A DNA stretch of 64,000 bases from Argopecten irradians (Eukaryota > Mollusca > Bivalvia > Pectinida > Pectinidae): NCBI RefSeq assembly GCF_041381155.1, contig NC_091134.1:4573755-4637754 (forward strand). The letters are read 5' to 3'. Positions 48,503-64,000 of this stretch are shown piece by piece; position 1 is the first letter of the stretch, and every line of letters begins with the position of its first letter. The notes beneath the pieces are model-generated. The model made no database searches. It was not told the origin of the DNA and saw only the letters and a list, made by a program, of their open reading frames with translations. The translations under genes were made by a program, and so were the position numbers.

Positions 48503-49906
48503 TCAATTCCCTCTATCAGGCCTATCTTTGTCTCTATTCCTCCTATGGGCTGAAGTTAGAGTGCCCTTTGAAGAAGGTCGCGTCAGCACATTATCTGAAG
48601 TTGTTGGAAAGTTGGAGTTGAGTAATAGGGTTGTACTGCTCTGACTATGGCCTAATAAGGAAGATGTCGACAAACTTGTATCACCATGTCCTGAGGAGGC
48701 GGAGCTTGCACCAGCGATACCAGGAAACAAGATGGCCGGTTTTGTTGTGAGAGCAGACTCGGGACCAACCATCTGTAGTCCGTTAGCTCCTATAGTCCAG
48801 GTATGACCTCCACTGGTTGTCCCTGACGACATGGAGGTTGCTTTAGGCGCATCCGCGTTATTATTTGAACTAGATGTAAAAACTTCACTCTTTATATGCT
48901 GTGGTGGTACGTTAGAACTGTTGGAGGTGGTAAGTGACAAGGTGGGGAGTGTGGTTGTCAAGACAACCGTTTTTATTGGAGCGCTCACAGGGACTTTCAC
49001 ATTGTCACTAGAGTTTGTGACTTTAGCTGCCGATGATAGGGTTGGTTTCGAAGCAGTGCTGGTCCGAAGTGATATTGGTTTACTCTTACTATCCACCGAC
49101 CTGACAGCAGATCTACCAGCAGATTTACTTGTAACATCAGCCGTCTTTGTCCTATTTGTTGTGGTGTCTATACCAGACGACTTAGTGTCTTTGGTTGATG
49201 TGTCTTTAGTGTCTTTTGTCACAGTGTTTTTTGTCGCAGTGTCTTTGGAGGCTGAGTCTTTTGTAGCTGTGTCTTTAGTCACATTGGTTTTTGTGGTAGT
49301 ATCTTTTGTGGCCACATCTTTTGTAGCTGTATCTTTTGTAGCTGTACGTTTCCTTGGTGGCTGAATCTTTTGCTGACGTTTCCTTGGTGGCTGAATCATT
49401 TGCAGCTGCAGTTTTTGTGTTATTATCTTTGCCTGTTGGAGAGGATTCAGTTTTCCCACTAGTTGAATCTTTTGTCGTTGCATTTGTTTCCTCTGCCACT
49501 TGAGCATTACTATCATTGGAATTGTTTTTGTTTCCATGTGTCATTTTTAAAGCTACTAAATCCTCACTAGTTGGCACGGGTTGAGATAGGACGGTCTGTG
49601 GAGTACATTCCTTCACATTTGTGTCTGTAGTTTTAGTTCCTGCTGAAGCTACCACCACTGGTGTACTATTAGTCATCATACGATGACTCCTCACTGGCGA
49701 CGCATTCCGCGCCACGGCCGTGCTCGCTAACGTTGTCCGTGATTTCTCATTTGAAGAGTCTTTTGAAGGAGACACACTACGAGTTGATCGAGAAGACACA
49801 TAAAATGGACGAGTCCCACAATACAACACACAAAATCCACGCTGGGAGTTGAGTGGAAGTAAAGGCTGGTGCCGTTTGGACTTCTCAAAACATTCTATAC
49901 TGATAT
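48503..49906 (-). CDS. TTLL10: TTLL10 last exon: low-complexity tail with xTKDx repeats and an apparent frameshift
   Basis: After the acceptor TTTCACAG the exon encodes [20 protein letters not shown] (end of the conserved part) and then about 440 Ser/Thr/Lys-rich residues. Around 49190-49400 is a 15-bp repeat encoding [25 protein letters not shown] and similar. Upstream of about 49346 the frame is [16 protein letters not shown]; downstream the matching repeat is read only one frame over ([14 protein letters not shown]). Dropping a single base there makes 467 codons including the stop. This is either a sequencing or assembly error in a repeat or a real truncation of the tail; the catalytic core is intact in either case. 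Strong complementary-frame ORFs here are shadows. Confidence 0.85.
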
Positions 49907-52900
49907 CTGTGAAACAAAAAAGAATTCTTATTAATAAATATATGTAATAAGATTACCTTACATTATGTGGACAGCTGTACGTCATGATTAGTATGGGAGG
50001 GCTTTCTCTATATTAGAGATGTAGGAGTACAGTGTTATTTAATCAGATTAGAGTTTAAGTGTTTATCTCCTTGTGATAGCAGGATACCTATATAAGTTCA
50101 CAGCGTAATTTGCCAATTATTTTTTCATTTGACAAAAGATTGTGAAAAGGGTATACATGTCCAAAATTTAATTTACAATTTTGTTTTTGCTTATGAACCA
50201 TCTGAACAGTAAAGGTTTTGAATGAAGTTGTCTACCAAATGCCCTGTCCTTGCAGGTACTAGTTAGGATGTATCTGAAGCTGACTTACGAAGTGTTTCCT
50301 CCACCACAGAGGGGATGACTTCCTTCAGTGCTGTACAGTTACAATGGAGTGCTGGGTTGACGTTCACCTCAATCAGCCATACCTACACACACCACACACA
50401 TATCATTATTTGGGTGAACAATGTTGTATAACAGTAATGATACAGATCAATCAAACTAATATATGAAGCTTACAAAATTAGTGTTTATAAGAATACAACA
50501 ATTGGTGCCAAATAATTCTAACTTTATCAACCATTGATTGATCACACCCAGCTGTGTGATGTCAACCTTTTACTTTAGATTATAGACCAGAAAACCAAGG
50601 TTAATGGTAACAGTAATATTTTACCTTCATCTCTTGGTCGACCATAAAGTCGAGACCAAACAAATCAAAGTAGCCCATCCTGGCCTGCAGCTTGTGTTTT
50701 ACACTGTTGAAGCAGTGAATCATTATCTTCTGCATTTGTTTCTACAAGAACAAATTTTAATGCAACTATTACTTTATTTACTGTATTATATTTGTAATCT
50801 AAACCCTAAGGATTATATTTTGCCTATAGTCAGTCAATATTACAAACACATACCAGGTATAAGGTCTGACTGATAAAGGTAAGTAAGTACCAAACCAACC
50901 AACAGACAGTTGCCTTGGTTTTGGTGTTTGTTATAGAGTTTGTGATTGGTTGTTGTTAACTGTGTTCTTATTGGTTATTATAAAAAGAGCAAATATGATT
51001 TGTTCTTGTGCCAAGGGTTTTGATTGGTTGTCACAGAAGACAAACCTGATTTGTTATTTTTTTTTTATTGGTTGTGTATTATAACTAGTACTGTCACAGA
51101 TCTGATTGGTTTCTATATCCTAATACCATGGTAAAATGTAACTTGAATGGATACTTACAGTAAGAGTATTGTAGACCCAGTCATGTTCCAGATTTTTCTG
51201 TGACTTTATATGCTGATTAACATAACCGTTGAATTTGTCCATTGACCATACAGAATCTTCCTTGGTTTCTTTATAGTTAGGATCCTTCTTTTGGACAAAC
51301 TACAAATACAAAATAGCTCAAATCAAAATGTAATCAAACACACTACCAATTCAAAACAAATTGTTTTTCCTTTAAGTCGATAGGTCAGTCTTATTTGTAA
51401 AGGTTTAAGTTAGAGTTTTTCCTGATTATCTAATACTTTATCTGATTGGTCAGTTCATTTGTAATACACTTAACCTGATTGGTAAGACACATAATGGTTA
51501 TATTTTACTCAATCTGATTGGATGATCCATTTATAAGCCTTTACCTGATTGGTGAGATGCGTCATGAGACTGGTGTCGTTTGTATCATACTTGGTGCAGC
51601 AGAGACGGACGTAGCCCTTGTGGTAGAGGACAAGAAAGGGGACTGTACTCCCAATCAACATGTAGGCACGGATGTCAAACTTACGGCCATCCAACAGCAT
51701 AGGGGCAGTTATATACCTGGTAAACATCATTAAATACATTGACAATTAACTCCCATCAGATGAATGTTTCCAATTTTTAAATGAGTGAACATCTGATTTC
51801 TTTGTTTGCTGTGTATGTCAAATATTTGTGTTATAATTGTAACATTTAAAACTTTGTTGAGCCTGACCTTTGCACGACCCTTGTCATGAGCGGTTTGGTG
51901 CCCTTTTGAGCTTGTTCCTTTTTGTGAACTCTCTCCTCTAGGAGTTTGATGATCTCGTCGTAGGAGCGGATGATAAAGATGCCCTTGCCTTGATTTAACC
52001 CTGTTGGCTTACATATCCACATCTCACCCTCTGGAACAGTTGTATAAATATGTGTTAATCTCTTTCATTTGAAATGATAATCAAACATAAATCGTATATG
52101 GTTACATCATATATTATCCTTCCATAAATGATGATATTGAAGATTTATAATAAAAGCAATTAAAACAGCTAATAATATGTGTGTACAAGTACAGTGGACA
52201 TATATGTAGTGGTATCCTTGTCAGTTCTGTATGGTCATGACATGGTGGGGGGGGGAGGGGAGTCAGTAACCATTAACCAGAATCTCGCAGATGACATTTA
52301 TATGCTGTGTAGTGCTGTTGCTACCACAATGAAATTTTCTGTTGTCAAAATTTAGCAATTAACATCAAGTCGATGGAACAGTTACCTTTATAGATTTTTA
52401 GAAATTCTTCTTTATCTTTAGCTTCGTCTAGTCGGTAGGTCTCCGGCACGAAGTCTGTAAATCGTAACCTGGGTGGTCTGCCCTTGGTGCTAAGTGTGAC
52501 TCGCTCGTACTCCTGGAGGCTGTTGAGTAGCCCTAGTTTGTTGGTGAGGAGGTTTCCATTGGGGATGTGGTTCACCATCTGGTCTCCTGTAGAAAGTGGG
52601 ATAGTACAGACATTCTCATTGGTTATAATCAAAACTAACATGCACTATCATTGGCTCTATTTACCATGTGCTTTTGTTACCCTGGATACAGCATGTGACA
52701 GACCTTATGTTAGATGAGGAACGAGACAAGATGAATATATCTAAAGCAAACATTTAGAAATTTATTTATCTACGAACATATGCAATGATTTTGTGTATCT
52801 TGAAATTGATTGATTTTCCTTTTTTGCTTTTTCAATTTTTTCTATTCATTGCTTCTATGTAAAATTTTAATTGTTTTTTCTTTCAGTTATATTTGTAATA

Positions 52901-55900
52901 TTTAGAATTAATTTAGAACTTGTTCAATCAAAAACTTGTCAATAATAATATGAACTTAATTCCTGAATGATTCAGAAATATTGCCACAAACAGGTACCTG
53001 GGTATGTGGTTAATTACAGGTATTGTTTATCATTTGATACCTTTAGTATAATCTACCTGTTTATAACAAGGCTAAATATAACATATGTAAAATGTTGACC
53101 TTTAAGTGGTTCTATAGTAAACACACTTAACCATTGTACAGTTATAACTTGTATAAACTTTTACGTGTTACACAGCATGTTCTGACATCAATAATACCTT
53201 ATAATCTCCTCTAGCTCAGGTAAGTAGGTAATGAACATTTATATATACTTATTGAACTTTCTTTACATGAATCTGATTCTTTTAAGGGCGGTAGGCCTAG
53301 GGGGTGTTTTGTTCTTTCCTTGTTGGATCTCTTTTGTCATAACAGTACTGAACTAAATCAAATGTATTAATTAACTTACAATGTCTTCTACAAGAGTAAT
53401 GATTTTAAATGCTTCTAAATGAAGCATTTTTTCAGTTTAGCAATTCCTTTCCATCTGCCCTGACACTTCTTCTTTAAACTTACTTTTGCAGTCTCATCCC
53501 TAAATCTCCCATTTTTTAGGTTTAATTTACTTAAGCAATCCCCTTTCCCATCTTGTCATTCCCCTTTAATTACTTTAACTTTAATTGAACAATTGTCTTC
53601 CCTATGCATTATATTCCTTTCTTTTAGCTTTGCTTCAGCAATCATCTTTGGTTGGGACATCAATAGAAGAGACATTACAATGTGACTAAGGCCTATACAC
53701 CTAGTGATCCCGGGGATGACCTACAGTTTTAGATTTCTTCCCTATAATGCTGATACTCCTGGGAGACTTACCCTCCTTATAAGAGCCGTAGTTGATCCTT
53801 GTCTTGCACTCTGTCCATTTCAGTTTGAAGCGTTCGTCGTACTTGTCCATCGTCCTTTTCCATCCCATGGCTGTTAGAGCAGACTCCACTCTATATATAA
53901 AATGTAAAAATGTTTTAACAAAAGTGTTCATCCAGCTGGGATTAGTGAATTATCAATACCATTTGTAAAACAGTGTAAAGAACAAAGAGGATGAGCTGGA
54001 TAGGACAAACCTGTATAACAATATAAGTATTCTTCCTCCAATTCAGAGCAATGATAAAAAAGTCACCTACATAATTTGCTGACTTTAACATCACATGCTT
54101 ATCTATGAATGATATGGGTTATCAGGTCCATTAGTAATGGTATTTTCTAAAACCAAAGTGCCATGACTGTTAACATTTTTGTATCCTAGCTTGGGAATTT
54201 AACGCAATGCTTTGGCTATTATATAAATTTCACTCATATTCAATCCATATATGGTATGTATTAGTCAGCAAATTACAGTCTCCTTGCTTAAATATCACAC
54301 TGCTCTGGCAGCTTTATAAATTGATGGCATCAATTTTCCAACCAATTCCTTTGGTAAAATTTTACATTTTAAGGAAACATTTGCACAAGCAAGCAATATA
54401 TGATGTTTTATCACTGGGAGTAAAACAATAAAACATCACTATTTGGATGCAGATGACACAAAACTTCATTTACATAGTTACAGTTTTTCTGGAGACTTCA
54501 ATCAAATATATATAAATGTTTATATACTAGTCAAGTTAACTTCTGTCTGAGGACTAAAAGCAGTCCTGCTCTTTTTCACCTACACGTACGTTTATGGCAG
54601 ATGTAATGTTGTCTTAACATTTATAAATCCTATGACCAAAGTACTATTTTAATATATTGATACTCTAATAATGATCAGATTTAATTAATCATTTACACTA
54701 AAATAGGAAATACATTTTACCAAGAGGCAAATAAATATTTACAGCTAATTGAATACTATAATTGAATGTGTATTTGTACAGCTAATGATAAACTTTTACC
54801 ATGCTTCTGTCAAAAGGATTATCAATATGCCAATCCGTAAATTCGTTCGGCACCAATTATGGACAATAAGTGCAGCACTATCCCGGACTGGTGGTGTCAC
54901 AGGTAAGGCATTGATTAACGAGATCTAGTAGGTACAGGTATGTCAGCTGGTTCTAGACAGATCTAGTATCACAGACAGTATTGATCCCGACTTTTGGACT
55001 AGTACACCCTACTTTTATATACCTATAGCAGGATTCCTAAAGATAATGACTTAGCTGTTTCTAACTGATACTAAGTGTATTGTATAGCAAAGTGGTAAGT
55101 TGAATCTAAGATTGAATCAGAAAGTATAACTAATTTATATAATTGACTGGACAATGTATTTCAACCATAGGTTTGATTGGTTCAACATTCTATTAGTCTC
55201 ATTGTAATAAGAAAAAGAACAGATGTTGATCACTAATTAAAGGTGGTTAAAGGTATCATCAGACAACTTAAATGATCTTGAGATAAAATAGAGTGCTGTT
55301 GATAAATTTTGTGAAGACCTAAAAGGGATTTCTTTGAATTTATACACATATTGCAAGTGACAACATCGTTTCTTACACTGAGTAGATTAAATGAACTCAA
55401 ATGAGTTGTATGACGTACAACTCTTGACAGTCTGATAATGAACTGCTAAAAGAAATGAGGTGCGGCTTTAAAGTTTCTCATGTTAAAATGAAAATTGAAA
55501 ATTTATTAGAATTTTCATGAGAAAGGAAATAAAGCCAGAGTTACTGGGGAAAACCACAGACCTACATGTACAACCTGTCTACCTGAAATTTTAACCTGGC
55601 ATTAATCCATGGCCCGACTGGTGGAAGTGTCATTACGGGTACTCTCTTAATTAAGTATTCATGTGCAATCATTATTAAAAAAAAAAAAAAAAAAAAAAGT
55701 TGCAAATATATATATATATGTTTATGTCAGTAATCAGTGTTTATTGCTATTAATGAACGGTGAGTAAAATCAAATTGTTTCATTCATTGTTAATGACTTA
55801 TTCAGAGTGTTTAATTTTCAGACTCATTAAGATTGTATATATATATGTGTGATATGTACAGCGGCCATAAATCAAAGTGTAAAATTAATTGACTGGGTAA

Positions 55901-57911
55901 TAATTAGCACTGTTGGATCATGAATCTAATTGACAGTCTTTTTTAATGTTCAACATGTCTGAATTATATGACGTACCTTATGTAATTATTTTAGAGTGAA
56001 CAATTGGCATAGGATAACACTAATAGACATTGTTTACACTGATCGTAAATATTAATAATTACCTAATCAACTCTTATGATGATTGTTAAATACACTATAT
56101 TAACAGTTAGTAATACTGACTCACATTTTTTTTCTACAATAATTAACAATTTTCTAACAGACATTTATTTACACTAGTTAACAATTTTCTACACATGACA
56201 TTTTACACATCTAATTGACAGTTTTCGATACTAGCTAGACTAATTGACAGTTTTATACACAACATATTTTACACTAATTGATTATTTTCTATACTGACTT
56301 TTTAATATTTTTTACATCAACTGACATTTTTTACACTAATTGACAGTTTTCTACATTAACATTTTTAATAATTATTGAAAGTTTTCTACATTAACATTTT
56401 TTTAATAATTGAAAGTTTTCTACATTGACTTTTTTTACACTAATTGACAGTCACAGACATTTTTTTTATACTTATTGACATTTTTTACACTATGACAGTT
56501 TTCTACTTGACATTTTTTACACTATTGACAGTTTTTTATTGACATTTTTTACACTAATTGACAGTCACAGAAATTTTTTTACATTAATTGACAGTTTTCT
56601 ACTTGACATTTTTACACTAATTGACAGTTTTCTACATTGAAATTTTTTACACTAATTGACAGTCACAGACATTTTTTACACTAATTGACAGTTTTCTACA
56701 CTGACATTTTTTACACTAATTGACAGTTTTCTACACTGACATTTTTTACACTAAATGACAGTTTTCTACACTGACATTTTTTACACTGGTTGACAGTTTT
56801 CTACACAAACATTTTTTACACTAATTGACATTTTTTACACTAAATGACAGTTTTCTACACTGACATTTTTTACACTAATTGACAGTTTTCTACACTTGTT
56901 TTCTACACATTTGACAATTTTACTTACAGAGAGACCCCGTTACCACCTCCTATGTAGAAAGTCGGCTGCATGTTGTTTGGAAGACTACATGATGGAAGTT
57001 TTGAAGGTTTGGCCCCCGGGGACTTCTTGCCACCAATCTTCTTTACAGACTTAGACTGTTGATCATCCTTGAGTTGACCTTCGGGTGGAGCTGAAGCAGG
57101 CGTAGGACCAGGGACTGACCCTGTTGTCTTCTCTGTCTCACCAGGATCTGGGGAAACAAAGAATAAATGTGTAATGTCACACAGAAACCAGATAAAAGGG
57201 GGTCACAGTTTTAAATTAGTGATATATTTAAGACAAAAAGATTATCATTTATTCCAAACAATCTATGGATAAAACGACAACCAGATAAGCATAAATGGTT
57301 CAAATTGATGGGACTGCTTTTTGTTATGTTGGTTGGTTCTGATATACCTTTTAAAATCCTAAGAAACATAAACTTTAAAGATAGAAGACCATTAAATTAA
57401 TGGTGAATCAAAATAAATTAATGGGTTACGTTATAAGACAACTACATCAAAGTGTCAATTTGAAAATGATAAGACAACTATATCAAAGTGTCAATTTGAA
57501 AATGATAGGACACTCGTCAAACAATGTGTGAGTATATTTAGTGACTGAATGAGAAAATACAAGGGGAAATAACTCAGAAAACTATCATTATAAGTAACTG
57601 ATACCACTGTACATCCTCAGTAACTTTTCTGGAAAAAAAACAACAACAATTAATTGCACCATTTAGAATCAAATTATTTCATTCAAGAATATTTAAGTGG
57701 TACCTGAAGAAAGTTTTGCCCTAACAAAACCTGCAAAGGTGTTTCTCCTCCTGAGTTTAACCTGACTGAAATAGTAGGTTGCCCTAGCCCGACCCAGTGA
57801 GTCTAGGGGTCTGACCTTGATATCGTCCTTGACCCTGGGAAGGGTGACACTTTTGTTTTTAGACACAGCACATTGTATAGCCACAGAACACTGAAGTGGA
57901 GGCAACATCAT
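48503..57911 (-). CDS. TTLL10: TTLL10, tubulin-tyrosine-ligase-like polyglycylase, 10 coding exons
   Basis: TTLL10 extends glycine side chains on tubulin and other proteins, typically in ciliated cells. Exons in transcript order are 57704-57911, 56928-57147, 53772-53890, 52386-52586, 51868-52030, 51545-51716, 51159-51299, 50625-50741, 50289-50382 and 48503-49906, with GT-AG borders and matching phases. They total about 945 residues. The TTL/ATP-grasp core (about 130-480) shows [97 protein letters not shown] and the metal-binding [15 protein letters not shown], followed by [14 protein letters not shown] choose TTLL10 over other TTLLs because of the IGGxNG and FxPETYRLD blocks and the conserved C-terminal LPLNSQRGF. 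The long Thr/Lys/Ser tail contains a one-base frameshift near 49346. The first ATG pair (57911, 57908) is taken as the start; upstream coding exons cannot be excluded. Confidence 0.92.
52031..52385. other. TTLL10 intron 4, non-coding
   Basis: Contains a short G-run (near 52245-52260); nothing else noted. Confidence 0.5.
52587..53771. other. TTLL10 intron 3, non-coding
   Basis: AT-rich, no supported feature. Confidence 0.5.
53891..56119. other. TTLL10 intron 2, non-coding
   Basis: AT-rich, with an A-run at about 55677-55698 next to an (AT)n stretch. The open frame at 54207-54431 has no recognisable content. Confidence 0.5.
56120..56905. repeat. About 35-bp minisatellite beside the TTLL10 exon 2 splice donor
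   Basis: More than 20 diverged copies of a unit of about 35 bp made of acactaattgacagttttct and acactgacattttt, some shortened. The array becomes more regular towards exon 2 and stops about 20 bp from its donor (exon starts at 56928). Gradual divergence at the left indicates growth from the exon-proximal side. Confidence 0.9.
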
Positions 57912-59397
57912 GGATGGTCAATAACACTTTAAAAATTTGAAATAAAACTAATTTCTTTAAATATTTTAATGCTAGATAACTAAATCCAATCAGTACTCAT
58001 TTGACTACAACAAAACGTTCAATAAAACTTAATCAATTCTCATTTCACATATCTCCAGAGTTCTGCAGCGTTATGTCCTTACATATCCTTTCAAGTTACT
58101 GTAGGTAGGTAAAGGTGTGTATTGTTGTACATCTATCACAGCTCTCCGTGTCCTGAGAGGGACACTGCCATGCAGGTATAAATTTGTTGGTAGTTTTTGA
58201 ATCCTCTGTCACTAAAACCTGCTATGATCTTAGGTAAATAGAATGTAAGATATAAAACTGTTCCTTGACAATGGATGAGATCTGTAGTTATAACTACCTA
58301 GTCCACGGTAGCGTCCATCTGTAGACAATTTATCACACCTTAGGTCAATGTTTATACCACTGCTAAAGTAAACTGTTATTGATATGTAATAACTCACACA
58401 ATCCTCAACAGTCAGGGCACATGGAATTCATACAGGATTTTAAAAGTTGGATGTCGACAGCTATATATGACTGTTAAATCAATGAGTTTAACATCAAGGC
58501 TTCTAGTGTTTTAAACCATTCAGCTTATACATATTTCAAACAGAATCACCATAGTTCACCCTGAGTAATTCATTCTCATATTTCCTCACAGAAACAAGCA
58601 GAAATCCATACAGGTGAACATGATAAAAGTGAATGTCAAATGTCTGTAGCTCTCTTAGCAACATACTAACATACAAGTGACACGGGTACCTGGTGGTGAA
58701 CATCCTGGTCTTTAGTAATCTATGGCAAACATCATTTGGACTGATCAATTATAAAGATGGTTTATGAATATTCAAAGGTTATTTAATACTTCGATTGAAA
58801 ATAAAAACGAAAAAAAAAAACGATGAAAGAAAAATAATGAATTTCAGGTGTATTGGAGAGCTGTGATGTGCATGTTTCGGAGAGAGGACAAAACGCCCCT
58901 GTTTCACCTACAGAAACGACACCTTTTGATAGCGACAATATAAAACAAACGGCCATAAAGAGACTTGTCATGTTCGACGGTTTTGCTGATCAGAAGGTAT
59001 AAAACGGTGGTCGTTTCAGAGCATATAATAACGGAAACAGAATCAATAAGAAGGTATCAATATCCCTATGGTTTCCCGATCCGCTCTAATCGATGACTCT
59101 TATTCTCCCTCACCAGTCATCCGTGAAGTAAATACCTGACATGGATCAATAAGTGCTTTACTTGCATGCTTTAATTTTGTATTTGTTTTTCCTTTTTGTG
59201 ACATGCATGTACAATTGTTGTAGCAGTAATTTCATATTAAGGCATAAGTTCTATATATGAATGGATTCCTTAATAGTCATACATATATGTACCGGTATAT
59301 GAATATATATGACACATATAAGCAAGACATCAAAGAATATTACCATTCTCATGCTTTTATGGGTTTCCTTTATTGATTTCTCCTTCAGCCTTCAGCC
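57912..59397. other. Upstream region of TTLL10, no gene recognised
   Basis: Non-coding as far as I can tell. A minus-strand frame at 58783-58971 begins with a hydrophobic run but has no supporting splice or homology evidence. The TTLL10 promoter is presumably here. Confidence 0.4.
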
Positions 59398-59636
59398 TAT
59401 GTATATATGCTTAACTTTCATACTCATACATCGTGTATATATGCTTAAATTTCTTACTCATACATTGTGTATATATACTTAAATTTCATACTCGTACATC
59501 GTGTATATATGCTTAAATTTCATACTCGTACATGGTGTATTAAGCTTAAATTTCATACTAGTACATTGTGTATACATGCTTAAATTTCATACTCATACAT
59601 CGTGTATATATGCTTAAATTTCATTCTCGTACATCT
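59398..59636. repeat. 35-bp minisatellite, about seven copies
   Basis: The unit contains gtgtatatatgcttaaattt and tcatactcatacatc. Copies differ by a few bases. Confidence 0.9.
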
Positions 59637-60804
59637 CCTTAACTATGCAACTCTATTTAATGGTTTCTATTATAAAATGTCAAGGTTATTTAAACAAATG
59701 ATAGCCCTTCACCTTCATCATCTTGACTGCCATGTTAATTTATTTCTGGACCCTCTTGTGTTAGATATTATTAAGTGTGTTAATCATTCGCAAGATTTTG
59801 ACAAATTTGATCTGAAGGTCAAGGTCATTTTATTGAACGAACTAATCAGTTGTAATAAGAGAGCAATGATACTATATCAAACGTAGAAAAAATCTGGTCT
59901 ACTAATCATACATTCATTGTAAAATGGAGGTTTTCGGGTGTGTTGTGTACAATTAATTCCATCTTTGGGATCTTGTGATGTTAAAACACTGTGTCAAAAT
60001 ACTGACATCACAATCGCCAGGAAAGTAGGACTTATTGACAGTACTGTACATCAACTTTCTTTCTCGAATTTCACGATCCAAATAAATTTGAGAAAGTTTA
60101 TCTCCACCAACTAACATCTTTATCATTGATACTGATAGGAATTTCCTGTCATTTTTTACTTCACTAACGTAGTTTTGGTATATCTCACCTACTTATTGTC
60201 CTTTACCTGGCTTTTAACTGAAAACTTTGTCTAGCATAAAAATCATGAACAAAGTAGATTCCCAGACTGAGTTTACATTATGACAAACCTGATTTTATAA
60301 TTCATTATGTAAACATTTGAAAGCTTTTTCATGTTTGTTTTTCAATTTTTTCTTGACTGACCTTTTTCCCATTTTTATTCTAAATTTTTTGACACGTAAA
60401 TTTGAGTTCATAAATTTCATTTAAAGTATAGAATTATTTAAGAATATTAATTGCATTAAAAGTTCAAAAGCTTCATTGACTTAATTCATACACAAAACAA
60501 CCTAAAGTAAACAAATCTTAACTCATATATGTCCAGTATACTTCAGATGTTTTAAACTTAAGGCTAATTTAATTTGTGCTATGTTTGAATACAATGTTTA
60601 AAAACAATGTATACGTAGTTTTTATTTGTATCGAAGAACAGATCAAGGCCTGAGACAAACAATGGAGCCAGCTGAGGGATCAGAAGCTTAGAGTGACACT
60701 GGGTCCTATTTAGTGCATTAATCGTCTTTATGTGATGTGATATGCATGATGGATCCTATTGGGCACGCGTCAAAGACGAACCTGTGACACACATTATGGG
60801 TGTA
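59637..60804. other. Non-coding DNA
   Basis: No gene recognised. Short direct similarity to the array-type repeats (gatctgaaggtcaaggtcatt near 59808-59828) suggests a remnant of the element family at 1-905. Confidence 0.4.
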
Positions 60805-61046
60805 TATCATAACATACAAACGATTCATATATATCATAACATACTAACGATTCATATATATCATAACATACTAACGATTCATATATATCATAATGTACTA
60901 ACAATTCATATATGTATTATAACGTACTAACTATTCATATATTTCATAACGTACTAACAATTCATATATATATATCATAATTAACATACTAACGATTCAT
61001 ATATAAATATATCATAACTTATAATTACTAACGATTCATATAATCA
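60805..61046. repeat. About 27-bp minisatellite, about nine copies
   Basis: The unit contains atcataacatactaacgatt and catatat. Copies vary in length at the right end. Confidence 0.85.
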
Positions 61047-61417
61047 TGATCAAAGAATCCATCTAAAGTGCCTATTTCGTTTATCATACTTTGAACAAAA
61101 TTCAAACACAATCTATAAGTATGTTATATTACATTGAATAGAGCACATTTTTCTCCATTAATTTAGTTGGTTGATCATGTTAATTGCCATTTATACAAAC
61201 TTTTACTCCTATTTATCAAAATCATATATCTTAGTTAAAGCTCAGATTTAAGCATTGTTGTCACTAACTTCTTATTTCACAGGGGCATGAAAAAAACTTT
61301 GTGACACCACAAAACAGCTCTAAGGCCCCTTTCATATATATTTTTCATCATTAATACGCAGTCCAATACACACTATGTATATGATGCTTTGTTACAGTAA
61401 CATGATGCTTTGTTACA

Positions 61418-64000
<2,583 letters not shown>

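Noticed and set aside
48831..49364. 177-codon plus-strand frame opposite TTLL10
   Set aside because: Mirror of the low-complexity TTLL10 tail; hydrophobic composition follows from the Thr/Lys-rich complement.
58783..58971. Frame with a signal-peptide-like start upstream of TTLL10
   Set aside because: Ends in A/T-run sequence, has no in-phase donor to TTLL10 and no known relatives.
60742..60930. Small frame with HNIxTIHIY repeats
   Set aside because: Translated 27-bp minisatellite.

Overview
This is intron-rich, AT-rich animal DNA. The protein sequences, together with interspersed repeats that end in GACGG runs and a TTCGGG-loop hairpin next to 'agctcacc', fit a lophotrochozoan, most likely a bivalve mollusc; the species cannot be read from the window. 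I see three conserved genes, one partial gene, and a large amount of transposon and tandem-repeat DNA.

Layout. 1-905: a 145-bp tandem array ending in a hairpin, interspersed repeat. 1033-3489 (minus): first exons of a small membrane-protein gene that runs off the left edge (tentatively C3orf33-like). 3911-6600: a broken non-LTR reverse transcriptase lying between inverted repeats. 11484-19393 (minus): OTUD3, an OTU-family deubiquitinase, in eight coding exons. 19394-24863: a 157-bp tandem array element and otherwise non-coding DNA. 24864-25240: probable shared promoter. 25241-38270 (plus): TMCO4 (DUF726, predicted alpha/beta hydrolase with membrane segments), in 14 coding exons. 38271-48502: non-coding, including a 2.65-kb tandem segmental duplication. 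48503-57911 (minus): TTLL10, a tubulin-tyrosine-ligase-like polyglycylase, in 10 coding exons. 57912-61417: non-coding with two minisatellites. 61418-64000: an almost pure G tract, most likely an assembly or sequencing artefact.

Exon chains were built by hand from GT-AG sites and phase continuity. All three conserved genes close in frame except for one apparent extra base in OTUD3 exon 1 (an A-run) and one in the last TTLL10 exon (inside a repeat). OTUD3 and TMCO4 are head-to-head, the arrangement I recall for human 1p36.

The most unusual feature is that splice junctions in this window have been caught in tandem duplications. The OTUD3 exon 1 end with its splice donor is repeated 17 times (43-bp unit), the exon 2 acceptor twice, the exon 4 donor twice, and the start of TMCO4 exon 13 reappears on the far side of a 28-bp minisatellite. 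The long TMCO4 tail carries four copies of a DLSFxxI/L motif resembling LC3-interacting or adaptor-binding peptides.
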